From positions 18,380,984 to 18,444,983 of the forward strand of contig NC_092564.1 of assembly GCF_037975245.1 (NCBI RefSeq): a stretch of 64,000 bases of DNA. Reading direction: 5' to 3'. The notes under the pieces were generated by a model, which worked only from the letters and a program-made list of their open reading frames with translations, made no database searches and had not been told where the DNA came from. Origin of the DNA: Apostichopus japonicus (Eukaryota > Echinodermata > Holothuroidea > Aspidochirotida > Stichopodidae). Position numbers and translations under genes: made by a program. Shown piece after piece: positions 34,060-47,200 of the stretch. Within the stretch, counting starts at the first letter, position 1; each line of letters opens with the position of its first letter.

Positions 34060-34311
34060 GGAGTGTTAGCTCAGTGGTTAACGCCGGTGCCTTTCAAACA
34101 TAAGGTCCCGAGTTCGAGTCACTCCAAGATTAATGTATGTCGTCCAGTTACAGAGTTGTTGACAATTGACAATTCATAATCATGGACGTTAAATATAAAT
34201 CTAAGAGACTGACTTCGGTCAGCTTGCGGCTTTGATAAGCCAATGATGGCTTGTTCGCGAGTTCCTGCTTGCAGGAGGATCTAAAATACACACATACATA
34301 CATAAATACAT
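34060..34311 (+). mobile_element. tRNA-derived SINE (family A), full length
   Basis: Head GGAGTGTTAGCTCAGTGG with A-box, B-box-like GAGTTCGAGTC, and acceptor-like GGAGT/ACTCC ends. The body contains GGACGTTAAATAT, GACTGACTTCGGTCAGC, GATAAGCCAATGA and TTCCTGCTTGCAGGA, with an ACACACATACATACATA tail. Oriented opposite to the copy at 20700-20973. Confidence 0.88.
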
Positions 34312-34659
34312 TAATATCGTAATCGTTATCCTGTATTATTGCTTCGAAGTCATCAATAGCATTGTAGCGTAAGACTTTTGTACATGAAACTGTCAAAGAA
34401 ACGACAATATTTGTCTATGTATTGGAATGTAATCAAACTAACTGTAACGTATCGTTATCTATTTCTTATTATTTTGCTTGCTTCGAAGTCATCGATAGCT
34501 TTGTAAGCCTATTGCACATTTAGATCTTTCGAAGAAAGCACACTCTTCTCTCCTGTGTCCCATTGTTGTTTGCATGGATATTTTGTGAAAAGTAGCAGAA
34601 TCTATTACAGTGAATACACATTTTCCAACCGTCAAGATCAATTTAAGCTATATAAGATC

Positions 34660-34735
34660 TAGTCAGATGGTTCAGTGGATAGAGCTGTAGACTGGTAACC
34701 TGGTGTTCCGGGCTACAATCCATTTGAAGTTAGTT
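34660..34735 (+). repeat. Degenerate tRNA-like sequence
   Basis: GATGGTTCAGTGGATAGAGC resembles a tRNA 5' half with an A-box, followed by a loop containing CTGGTAA. The B-box (GGGCTACAATCC) is damaged. Probably a decayed tRNA pseudogene or SINE head rather than an active gene. Confidence 0.5.
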
Positions 34736-34799
34736 GATGCAAAACTTCTTTTCCCTTTCGTATACTCTACTCTGAACTTCTTTGTATATTAATTGGAAC

Positions 34800-35130
34800 G
34801 TATGTTTTTACCAGCTGACGTGGTGGTCTACGCTATATAGAGGGGCTGATGAAAGACTCCTGTCCTGTTGGTTTCATGTAAACCGTGCTAGGGATCGAGG
34901 CACACTGGAGTTCAAAGCACTCCGGTGGTGGTATGACAATTTTTGATGTCGCAAAGAACCCGGGAGGATGCGGAGAGGGTCGGTCAAATCGACCAGAAGC
35001 GTACTATGTGGCGTGCGTGAATCCTTGCCTATCGCCAGAGGGTCGAAAGACTCTTTGCGACTGGCATGTGTGCTGCCACCGTCCACTGAAAACGTGGCCT
35101 GATGAGGCGCTATTATCCGACTATTGAAAG
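34800..35130. other. GC-rich patch of unknown nature
   Basis: Distinctly GC-richer than its surroundings, with open frames on both strands (80 and 70 codons) that resemble no protein I know. Contains the inverted repeat GTCGAAAGACTCTTTGCGAC (one unpaired position). It directly follows the tRNA-like remnant at 34660, so it may be the body of a larger repeat. Confidence 0.4.
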
Positions 35131-35823
35131 TATGGATGCTTTAAAGAAACATAATAGTATTTTCTGTTAAGAAAATTGTTGAGTTTTAAAGTAGCGCCAT
35201 CGTTTATCTGGTATTGTTTACTCTCTGTTTGCTTATAAGTCTAGTGATCAAAAACTAGGTCTCTGAAAAAAAGGTTAAGCCCCTAAAAGCATTGCCGTGC
35301 AATGTTATTTCATCAACAACAAAAAAGAATTACGACAGGTTACATTAGAAATGTTTTCAAATGAAAAATAGAAGGCACGTAAGTTTTTATGTACTGTATT
35401 AAACGGTTAATGACTTACGATTAAGGTTTGTCAGGTTATTGTAATTGGATAAATCTCATTTTTCTAGTCATTTGCCAGTGTTATATCGCTTAGTAAAACT
35501 GATGCACACTTACAGCGTAACAAATGTGCAGATTTAAAACCATCATCATAATAAACTTTGATAAAAATTACCTCCAAGAGTGACAATTCTTAATCTATAC
35601 AGTATTTTAAGACGCTTTATAAAGCACAGCGGTATAGCGCCCCATCTAAAACAGACAAATACATACCTTCGTCTGCCCCCCCCAAAAAATTCCATTGCCT
35701 GCAAAATATAGTTTGCATGTGTATGTGTTGAATATATAACTTTCATAAGTTGTAGTACAATAACAGTATATAGTTATACCATTAATCGCAGCTGCCATTG
35801 GTCAACAGCTGCACCCGATACTC

Positions 35824-36188
35824 ATAGCTAGTACAGTAACTACTGTTCATGTTCCACAACCGTGCATTAGTAACTACTGCGCTGTGTTCGCAAAACGGTA
35901 ACATGTGTTACATTTGGCACAGTAATTACTGGAAAGCTACGAGTCCGACAGTTGAAAATTTGCAGTTTTTTAAAAAATAACAATAATTTTTTTAATTTTT
36001 TCAAGTTTTTAAATCTTTTAAAATTTAAAATTTTAAAAATTTAATTTTAATTTTTTAAATTTGCAGTACCAAAAACTTGCAGTAATAACTGTGCCAGCTG
36101 TAACACATTGTTACCGTGTTACGAACACAGCGCAGTAGTTACTGATGCACAGTTGTGGAACATTAACAGTAGTTACTGTACTAGCTAT
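35824..36188. repeat. Long inverted repeat (foldback/MITE-like), 365 bp
   Basis: Left arm ATAGCTAGTACAGTAAC...TTTGGCACAGTAATTACTG (to about 35936) pairs with the right arm ending GTTACTGTACTAGCTAT. The arms are over 100 bp and imperfect. The spacer is extremely AT-rich and itself partly self-complementary (AAATTTGCAGT at one end, ATTTGCAGT at the other). TA occurs at both outer ends, so a TA target duplication is possible but not proven. Confidence 0.8.
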
Positions 36189-38093
36189 TGGCTAACAATT
36201 GTCCTCTTGTTTTAATCGGCTAGATCTCATGTGTCCAGTCATGTACGCGCCAGTATGACAGGGCTTGGTAGACGTGATGCAAATTTACAGCGCAAACACC
36301 TTAAAAGGAGGTTGGTGTGTTTGGCAAGTAAGAAACCCTCTTGGATGCTATGATTACACAAAGGGGGTTAATGAGCAGCTAATCAATAATTCCATTATGT
36401 TGTCAACATATCTTAGCCCAGACACCTTTTCGTTTAGTATCATTAGTAATACAACACAAAGTGTGATTGGTTCCATGCACTAATACGTCATTATTTTTTA
36501 ATTAACGGTGATTAATCAGGTGTTACACTTTGAAACATGTATGCAAAATTAATTGAAATGGCTGCTTTAAAATCAGTTAACGTTTATCATAACTATTGAA
36601 CTCATTATAAAATGCAAATGAAGTTTTTTTAAGTGATAATGTAATAATCGAGCATGGGTTCAGCAACAGTGATCATTTGAGATATATCTGAATGAAACAA
36701 CTCAAGGGGAAAAGGGAAAAAATATAAAACTCGCGGAATCTTCAATGCTCGAACACATAATTTTGTACAGAAGTTGACCAACCGTCCATAACTCGAAGGG
36801 AACATTAGATCCGCGAACCTTTACACAACTATGTTATAATGTGGTATTTTGGTTTCAGTATACACTATACTCCTTTTTCAAACTCATTACACAGTTAAAC
36901 TGGGAGAACTTATCCTTGCGGTATTGTGATTGTACATATACAGAGTGACCAATAATTCCACGTACTGACCGGTTATGGGAGTTGTTAGGATTATTATCAG
37001 AGGGCGAAGGTAACGGTAAACTGTTATCTTTAGAAACATGCTTACCAACATTTCAACACGCGCTTGAGATATGTTTAAAGTTTATTGGCTGAAGTATATA
37101 AGCAAACCTCCAAAACGTAAATGATGTTAAAATGGAAACAGCATTGCATGATGGACTGACTGTTCATTCATTGAACATATAGAATCTTTGAATATTTGCT
37201 TTTAACCTTTCACTTATTGATATTCAGGCTATAATGCTTGTTGATTCGAATAAGCCAAAAAGAAAACTGACATACAATATTAAGTATACTACTTACACCT
37301 GGTCATAAATGTTACACATGTTAAAAAATTATAACAAATATCAGTTTTAACTGCTTAACGGGTACTCACCTTTTCGACGTTTAATTGATACAGCCATGAG
37401 CACCGAGTGCATATGCACAAGTACAATATACTTGTGAAAGGGAGTGTACTATGAAACATTCAGGATTAACAAAGTAGAACATAACCATAAAGGATAGGAA
37501 TCAAAGAAACAGCATCAACATCAACATCAACAAAACGGAGTATGGCAGTATTATCAACAACTACCATACGTCATCATTACAGAATATTGAAACTACTTTG
37601 GATTACCAATATAAATGTTTCACTTTCAAACTGAATATGTAAACAGCAAATACCAGTGTTAACAAAGAGTTTCAATCACCAGTTATACATATATAGTAAC
37701 TGGTACTATGTCAATACCCATTGAACGTTATGTCAGCCCCGTACACATGCCATCATAACATTTAACCAGGGACCGTGTTACATGGTTTGTTTATAGTACT
37801 TAACATGTTTAAACTAAGGTAACTCGTAAACATAAATAAACAGTCCTTATATTGGACAATTTTTTTTTGGGGGGGGGGAGTGGTTGGGGTGCAGACATGA
37901 GACGCGGACGGGGGTGGGACGGACGACAGGAAACGGGGGACTGGGCCGGTATAGTCTTCACCCCTCTCAGTCGGGCTAGAACCTATCTGCATTTTCGATG
38001 GAGTAAAATAAATGGTTCAAATAATTCCTAATTGCAGAATGGAAAGGATTGTTGTTGTAATAAATTACTGTACTATCCACAATATACGGAGAT
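36189..38093. other. No gene recognised; likely includes the DCST2 3' UTR
   Basis: AT-rich, with a T/G-rich patch at 37861-37985 (T8 then G11 and several G4-5 runs). The minus-strand 3' UTR and poly(A) site of DCST2 should fall here but cannot be placed with confidence. Confidence 0.45.
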
Positions 38094-38220
38094 TCACGTA
38101 TCTTCTACTTCATCAATAATATACTTTGAATCTGTTTTAGCTCCTTCTGTTTCTTCCGGAATTTTTCGCGATTGGCTTTTCTGATCCTCAATTGCGTCTA
38201 ATTCATCTTCGCTAGAATCC
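38094..38220 (-). CDS. DCST2: DCST2 coding exon 14 (residues 753-794, stop)
   Basis: Acceptor TTTCTCACCAG. The split Arg753 is followed by [12 protein letters not shown], then a Lys/Glu-rich tail ending in DEVEDT and TGA (38096-38094). DSS-acidic also follows the finger in mammalian DCST2. No clear AATAAA signal lies close downstream on this strand. The nearest AATAAA (TTTATT on plus, about 37081) would imply a 3' UTR of roughly 1 kb. Confidence 0.85.
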
Positions 38221-41200
38221 CTGGTGAGAAATAAAATAAGATCACTTAGAACACCAACAAGAAAAACCAAAAGAAAAGCTGTAAAGTTTCTACTTCGTAT
38301 TGTGGAGTTTTATGTAGCTTTCTTGCGTGTCGTAAAACATGTTTTTTTGGCAAAATTAAAATGGCCTAAATTGTTGAAATTTCTAAAAAAAAATATGAAA
38401 TCTATTAACATTATGTGCTATATGGAATCTAATTCGTTGGGGTCACTTGGAAAACAATACTTGACCTTGTTGTATTTACTATTTTCGATTGATTGATTAA
38501 TTGATTCAGGGAGTTGTTACAGGCTAACAACTGCGTGATCGATTGTACAATTCCGAGTCCCTTGTTGGAACAACATCGTTCACCAGGAATATCGAATAAG
38601 GTGCCTGGGGTGCACTTGAGCAAATTTGCATAATATTGTCTCGTCCATCTGACGGGGCCCTAAAAGGATCAAACGACCAGTAAACATTTCAATGATTCCA
38701 CGTATGTTGATTCAACTATACGCGTCAGTTACAATACGTATATGGACTTCAATGTATGTTATCTCCATAGTCGCATGTAGGAATTGACCGCGAGTCTCAT
38801 CATTTTATCATTCAAGTTCTTAAATTATGAATTAAATGAAAAGTGTTATTTTTTATCTTCTTCTTCTTCTGTTTACCTTTCAAATTCTATTCCAAGGTCA
38901 CTGAGTTCATATTCTACAGGATTCATACAGAAGGAACATATCCCGTTTATGTCCATTACACACTGCAGGCAAAAGATTCCTGAAGAAGAGAAAAGATTGA
39001 TAAATACCTAATGATGGGCAATATTGCATCAAACATGTATGGGAATGGTTCTAGAAGCAGCCCATGCAGCATAGTTAAAGTGAGAGAGAGAGCAAAATCA
39101 TACATGAGTTTAAATTTGACAGCTTCCTTACATAGGTATCTGAGTAATGCACCCTATACTTTGTGTGTTACATGAAGTGACGATATATTGTACAAAGTCA
39201 CTCAGGAATGAACCAGGAAAGACGAAAAAGAAAGGTGACGTCACCATTGTCAAATTGACATCATTGCTCTCAGTCAAAATCGATCCAATTAGAAACGTTA
39301 CATACTCAGACTGGAAAAACCATCAGTATTTTGCCTAGAAATGATTACCGTTGCTATACCACCAGTCCTCCCTCATTCTCACTAATGTTAAGAAAACCGG
39401 GCCAAGGTATTAGTCCATAATCTACCAGTCAGAAATTGAAGATGAAAACTATTTATTTCCACTTCACCATAACATAAACAAAGTGAACATATAACATATA
39501 TTGAATATACAATACAAATACATTCCATAGGAATTAAAAAATTGATATATACAATGATGTGAAGTGGGGGAGACCTGGCAGAGCTTATCAAGGCCAGGCC
39601 ACCTACAAGCAAAGCTCTTTATATTTACTTATTGAAGCGCCAAGGTACCTACCTGTTCCTTTCCTCTCCCCCCCCCCCCCCCTTGCCCCTCACCCCTAAC
39701 TCTGCTTGTTTTAATGCTCTGTTGAAATTAAAATAATATAGGAAAGTCAATGATAAGCATATGGCACAATATTTCCCATCAAAGATATATTAGCCTAGCT
39801 GTTAAATCATTTTATTTCATATCTGACCTTTACAGCCTCTGTTGTCGCAATATCTAAAATTTTCACGGTCATCTGGCTGCCCTGGTTGGCCACAGGATAC
39901 ACAAAATGACATTTTGTAACCAAATTGTTTTAAGATAGTTCGACAGATCTTTGACCTACCCAAAAGCAAAAGAAAGAACAGACAGGTAATTACATAGCTC
40001 ATAATTCCAAATAATTCAGCTATGAAGATTTATAGCTTAAAGCAAGAAAAGCTCTGAGTTCCTTTTAACTTTAATGGCAAACCCACATGATTATCAAGTA
40101 AAATAAGATCATGCATGCGACCTGGGAAATGAAATAATACAATTGAAATCGTAAATGTCCATGTCAGACTCACATTAAACTCTTTTATACGGTGGAGAAC
40201 TTAAAAGGGATAAGAAAAGATGAAACTATAGATAAACGATTACTGTTGTGACGTCACTCTAAACGAGCCATCCCTCCTTGTCGTTCTCGGCCAAGACTAC
40301 AACAGGAGGATCGGATATAAATACTCCACGCTTCATTCTTAGTGTTAGTATCATGGTTTTGATGTCCACAAAACAATTTTTCCTACAGGGACGAAGAGAA
40401 CTGTTACTATACATGCTATTCCAATAGAGATACGTCCTGTAAATTGTGTTGGAAAGTGAATCACTTTTAATAACTTTATTATTAAAAAAAGGGACAACTA
40501 ACTTTGCCGCCAATCTACTTTTAAAGCTGACAACTTCCGCGTTATCGTTAGAGGGAATCTGCTTCAACCGTTTCCATAGAAACTCCGTGAAGGTTCCCCT
40601 TTTACGAAGTATGTTGTTATACAACCACACGGCTCGCTCCTGTTCTCGATGAGGGTAGTAATAAGCTGCGACTATCCTACGGATCCGTAAACCGTATGCT
40701 TCGGTTACGATGAACAACAGACATAGGCAGAATATAATCACTGTAGAGAAGGGAATAAGAACACTTTAACGATATTAATATCTCATCATCAAATTCCACT
40801 GGTCTTTCTCTCCCCGCCTTTTTTGTTGTTGTCAAATGCAGAAAACTAATGTATTCAAAGATGATGATTTTTAATCATTTCCATAGACCTGAATTTCAAG
40901 CTTGCCAAAATTGCTGTAACGTTTTCCTTTTCAATAGGTAATGGCGCTCCTTCGGTTAGTAATTATCGGAATGTTGAAAACGTTAACATGTATAAGAGAC
41001 CATTTTGGGGTTCTTGTCTAGCATATTTCGGGACACTATACTAACCCTTCGCATGTTCTGCTTGTTACCTATCGGGGTGGTGTTGTTATTATTTTTTGCC
41101 ATCAAATGTCAAGGATCCATGGCAATCTAATTATTTGTAAATGTGTACGCATGCATGCATGCCACTTGTATCTGTGTATTATAATGAAAATCCCACTAAT

Positions 41201-44200
41201 TAACGAAATTGTTTGGCCTTTAAGCCAGCTACACGCGATGGGTGGTGTAGTCCAGTTTCCATTAAATAACCAGCGTCGAGAGCTGGTCGGGGCACAGTTA
41301 TGTCACCAGGTGTCTTCTTTACTATCTTAATATTTCCTTATTAAGTGTTTTATAAATATGACAACACACTGTTCTTTCTCTCAACAGTTTCCGGGGCCTC
41401 GGGAACCCCTTCCCCCTCCCCCCCCCCCGCCATGAACTATATCACCTCTCGTTATGTCGGTTTTATACCTACCCCGTAATTTACTTAACAACAATCTAGT
41501 TGCAATCAGAATGTAGCATAAATTATAGAATGGTGAAAATGTGGATGGAATTAACAACATTACCAATCCTCCTAATGGTAAAATAATCGGGCGCCGCTGG
41601 TTGGGGTAGACATGTGGTTGTATCAATTGTTAATTTGTATCTCTCTGACGGATCCATTGTGTGTACCAGTACACGGTAAACGTTAGCCAGAAACCCTTCC
41701 CCGTCAACAAGAAGATGGATTGTACCAGTAGCTGTGTATAGTCAAAATGGACAAAATAACATTAATAACTCGAAAAACTATAATCAAATGGACAGTATGG
41801 TATACTCCCTTGGCTTGAGGAGGGAATGAACAGTTTAATCTGAATAATTAACTTTCATGAAGATCGATTAGATACAGTGACCTAACCTTATACGTATACA
41901 AGAGGGGAAGCTGTGATCAAACTATACTTCATATACTGTTAAAAGCCTGTGCATAAAATGAAGAGGTCTCCACGATTCTATCCTAGCAGGTTATTCTTCC
42001 GAAGCAAACTGAAATATTTCCTCTGTGTTTATTTAATAAGTAGCTCCTGCTTGGATCGAAATGTAACGCCCTCTAAATTTAATGCAGTGACCAATTTTAT
42101 CCGATTTAATGAGAAGCAAAGACAACCATGATTATTACAAAGATCATATAAAAAGACTTGGGCAAGTCTAAAAGTGATATCAGAAAGCCACTTTGTTAAC
42201 TTCGAAATCTCAGTATTTTTCGTCATATTATTACTGTTTATATTCTTCCAAGATAGAATTGATGGGTGTTAGAGCTTAAATACACGCTTAAAAGAAGTAG
42301 CTTATTTAACATAACTGATATTTATAGTGTTTTCATGAGCAATGTGACTTTTGCAATGAAAATATGAAAAAGTAGAGATTTTACATTGTAGTGTTCCTGT
42401 GATATCACGCATTCAGCCATCTGAAAATACGTTTCAACCACGACCCCCCCATCTACCCCGACCCCCCCCCCCCCTCCCCATATGGCAAAAGACGTATAGG
42501 ACTAGTAGACGGTGAGTAGTATCATTCTCTATCATTTATAATTTGGAATGCTTCTCCTTAACAAGTCAAAAGTAAGAACGTATTTTACTCGTGAAGTTTT
42601 GTTTTTCTTCTGAACCTGCAAGGAAATATCATATAACCATAAATCCATCTATATCCATACAGACCTTGACCTCTAATATTGTCGAAACTGACAAACGTTA
42701 TTCCAAGATTTGAAACAGCTACATAAAAAAATCAGTGACCTCCGGATAACTAGTTAATCCCTGTGCTTTGCTAACTGAACTATTCACAGTGATTTCTTTC
42801 TTCTCCTTCTTTTTCTTCTTTTTTTTTATTTATTATTTTGCCCTTTCAAACTATTTTGTCATTTCTCATTCAAGTTTTGGATTTACAAATATTCTAAGGA
42901 CAGTTGAGATTAAATGAAACTCTGATCGATAGAGAAAACGTCATAACGTAATAACCTACCAGTCTATAATGTGGACATTTTGTTCTACCAAGGTATAGTT
43001 AGGTTTTTGGATTCTCTTTAGCCCCAATTCAATGCCATCAATGTTTATCACTTGCCCTCAATGGAAATTGTATTAAGAATCCCTGTTGTATACACCAGCG
43101 TTTCACGATGAATATAAATGTAGATAAGCATATCAACATTCACCTCGGGTGGTACAACGGTAGCAACTTTCGCCTTTGCAAGAGCGAGGTACATCTACTT
43201 CAAAAGATTTACTTAAAAACTGAAACATGTTTTTTTTACCTGACTCCAAAACTCGAAGTTCGGCGTGTTTGTTAACCAGTGATAGGAATGAAAACGCGCA
43301 ATAGTCCGCTAGAATGACTAGGGCAGCGTAGCCGGTGTTTGTACCCCATGATGTCAACCCTAAAGTCAGTTTTCTCTTCTCTTTCGGAGCCAGAAATATT
43401 GAGTCTGTAAGGAAGAAGTCAAGATTGGCAAAATTAAATTTGTAAAGAAAAAAAAACAGGTTTTAAATTTACCTGAGATAAACTTATAGCCATGTATGAT
43501 TAAAGTATCAGAGTGGTTCAAATCGACACAAATCATCTTATAACCTTGTTTCTATCCTCGGCAATCTATGTAGGCCTACCTTTGTCTATACTTGAAATAT
43601 CAAAATCACAAGAACTTAATCACCCAACATTTTATGCTGCGTAACGGTCCCCCCCCCCTTTCTCTATAGGTGTTTATCTTTAACATAAACCCCAACCCCC
43701 TCCCCAACAATTAATGTATGTGCCACCAAAGTCCGTGTCTTGCATACAACGCAGTCGGTATATGCATATAAGGCTAGTAGGCTATAGTATAGGCTTCAAG
43801 TGGATTTGTCCAGGCGACCCACGTGGGCTCTGGTTGACTAACCATGTGGGCCCACGTAGCTGTTCTGTATCGTCTGTAGTTTTCGATAAATATTCAATTT
43901 GATCAAGTTCTATAAATAGATTCATACATCATAGGCCTACAACAAATTGACTTGCTATAGAGTCGTTTGGCTTAAAACAAATATTACCACGTCATTGGCG
44001 TTTGACAGTATAACGTCATACAGATATCTGTGACGTCACCGATTGCTATTAGGTCAATTTTTATTCCCCCTAGGAAGGCATAGTTTGTTTGTTGTGAAGC
44101 TTGGCTTGTTTTGTGTTTGCTTTTCCTCTCAAAAGCGAAATTAACTTCTCGTCAGAACATTTGAATGCGAGGTAAAGCTCCTCTACAAAAATGTCCCGAA

Positions 44201-47200
44201 AAATACCTAAGTTGTTGGGAAATAGTACCACTTTTATATTTTAACCATGAAAACTTCTTTTGGAACCTGAAACGTATGATTGTCTATACTGAACTTCTAA
44301 TGAAAGACTTAGAATATCGCAAAGAAACTTTCTCTAGGCTGTTCAATAAACTTGCTCTCAATTTGATATTTTTTATGCAGGTCAAGCGAAGGTGGGAGTG
44401 ACCATTGGCGATTGTTAAATTGTTTTATATTTATCCTTAAGCTATAAGTTTTTCCCAATTTCCGAAACCATAATTAGGAATACTGATACAGCTTCTTGAC
44501 TATACCGTCCCGTTTTACGAATAACCGTTAAGAAAATTGGACTTAGGTCTTTGTTTTCAAATCCGAAAAAAAAGAAACATTCATCTTTATTTTTAAATTT
44601 TGTTCTTTTACCTCATGATGTCTTTTCGTATTGGGGTAAAGACTTTATCCAATAAAACGTGTTAATTTATTGGTACTTCCGTCCATATAAACATTCATTC
44701 AAAAAGGTATAGTCAATTCGAGGCTCCTCGGGTAAGATTCATTTATGTATGATGATTGATTGCACAAACTTAAAAGAAACGTTTCACTGAATCTCACTCG
44801 TGTTGTTCACTAGAGGGAACATTCATTTTCTTTTACTATTCAAATAAAACAAACCAAAACCTTTCAAAAAAATTCAATGGTCTCTTTTAACGCATGATTT
44901 CAATTTAGTACCATATTTAATGTAAAGACTCTGTCAAATAGAACTAATTTAAATTATAAAGGGTACTCTGTGCGTAGCTGACAAAAATACTTCAACAAAC
45001 AAGAAAACTCAAATTACAGGCTAATCAGGGAAAGTGGTAATTTATATATATGATAAGGAAACGTAGGAGTTTATTCAATTCAATACAGTTCCTTTATTGC
45101 AGTATAAAGTATAAATACCTTGTAGGCCTAAATTACATATTTGTTTCAATAAACGTAAGTAATATAATTTCTAGAGAAAAACACATAAAACAGTAAAAGG
45201 TTCATGCAGGAGGGAACTGTCCATCTGTATATTAATAATGTGGCAGTTAGGTCAAATGAACGGCCTACTTCTCTCATAACATTGAAAGAAATCCAGCTTG
45301 TTTCTTTTCTTTTGTTTCTTTCATCATATCATCCTTTCGTTTCTTTTTGTTTGTTTATTTGTTGTTGTTGTTTTTTGGGGGAGGGGTTGTTTCTTTGGAG
45401 CAGCTCTTTGCATTTAGTCGTCATTTTTTGTACAAACTTTTTTTACCAAAACCTGACTATTTTAGGCCTCCCCAAAACAAGATTTCAACTTTATCAAAGT
45501 AACGGCATCTTCATGCAAGTTCCTTTAATAATTGTTGCAGCGTGAAATATTTACAAGGATAAAGAAAACTGAAAGTGAAACCTATTCCAAGCATCCAGGT
45601 GAAAGTTACATGCAATTCCTATATGTATCGTGGTCCAGATAATAACATTTGAAGAAGTTGACATTTTTTTTTGTACCAAACGTGAACTTATAGCAAACAG
45701 GTCAGATGTCATGGGATACACACTGACACTTTGTTTCTTATGTTTTGCTTTAATATGAATAGCCAATTTTCTTCTTCAAAATAAGGACATGTTTATATTT
45801 GAATACACTATATAGACATAATTATAGTATTGATATCTTCACATCCGCTAAATCCAATTTGGAATTTTCGGGAAAATCTTGACCCCCCAAAAAACCCAAT
45901 ATTTTTTATCTGTTCATTATTGGTAATGAAACTTTCCTATTGATGCAAAAGAACTGGATTTAGAACAGACTTTTGAGTTGATTTTGATCAATATTATTTA
46001 TGGTGAAATATCAAACAATAATATAGTTTATTACTGAAGTTTCTGATTCGCAAAAAATCGAACATTTTTTACAGTTTTCTACGTTGCTGTTTCTATGTGA
46101 TTAAAATTATGACACGGAAAAAATATCTGAGAGGCGAAATGTTGAAACTGGAATCAAATTCAGTTATCTCTTGCTCATTAACAGATATTTATAATATAAA
46201 TTCATTATGAAAACAAACTTGTGGCATTGCCTAACTATATAGCCTATATCTTTACTTGAGTTACACGGGACTCCTTTTTACCAAGCCTATATATATATAT
46301 ATATATACAGCACAGATAAACTTGCAATTCAGGCATTACCTACAGCTAACATTATTACTATTTAAGTGGGAGGCTTATCTTTATGAAATCATCTAATATG
46401 TCAATGTGTTAATTTGCAATATTTGTGTCTGATGCGTATCAAATCTATGAAATCAGTCCGCCGAGGATTACGGTAGGGCAGGCGCGGCGGAACGGGAAAT
46501 TATTGGGGGGGCTAAAGTGTGGAGACTATCTAAGCGGAGCGCCACCATCGGTTGGCGCGGAGCGTACAAGAAAATTTTGGGTTTTCAAACACCCAGATGG
46601 CCGGAAACGGCACTTCCCGAGTGTTTTATGCTGCGAATACCTAGCCCTAAAATATGGGTCTCAAGCCTGCAAATTCTCAGATTGCACGTAAAAATCTGTA
46701 AAAACATTGTAATTTGTATATTCGATGGTGTTTTAAGAGAGTAGCTATTACTCGTAGTGTACTCGCAAAGACGTTTTTGAGTGTAGTAAATTACTACTTG
46801 CAATTAAATGCAATAATTAAATAAATGTCATAAGAAAAAACAGAAAGCATTTCTTAATGTCAACAAATGGGTAATACTAATTCCAAAACCATGTGCAGTT
46901 GCCAACAAATTTCTATGAACCAAGCACTGTCACGAATGCATGTACCCTTTACAGTACAGGTGAAATGCTAATATTGTGTTTTTGTTCGTTTGATAATTGA
47001 TTAAAATAAAATGGGCAGATGCACGTTTCGGAGCCTTGGTAAATATTGGGGGGGCTTATCATGCATTTGCCCCCTCAACTTTTTCATTGGGGGGGCTGAG
47101 CCCCCCCCCAAGCCCCCCGGTTCCGCCGCCACTGCGGTAGGGGTCTCGTATAAACATATTAGCACCTGTAAAATTAAAGAATTTTCAGGGATAGCCATCA

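Noticed and set aside
34845-35127. Hammerhead ribozyme suggested by CTGATGA at about 34848 and 35099
   Set aside because: No GAAA core element at the right distance and no complementary stem II after either motif.
34885-35127. 80-codon GC-rich plus-strand frame as a gene
   Set aside because: Both strands are open, there is no known similarity, and it sits in probable repeat DNA.
38224-38496. 90-codon Lys-rich plus-strand frame
   Set aside because: Antisense to DCST2 intron 13; composition reflects A/T-rich intron DNA.
40259-40502. Unspliced extension of DCST2 exon 11
   Set aside because: No family resemblance; the GTTAGT donor at 40502 joins in phase to the finger exon.
41381-41626. 81-codon minus-strand frame in a second reading of DCST2 exon 10
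   Set aside because: The neighbouring frame carries the family motifs and is the one that joins in phase on both sides.
46425-46744. Two overlapping plus-strand frames of 75-88 codons
   Set aside because: Inside or across the 656-bp hAT-like element; similar peptides arise from the shared module at 1772.
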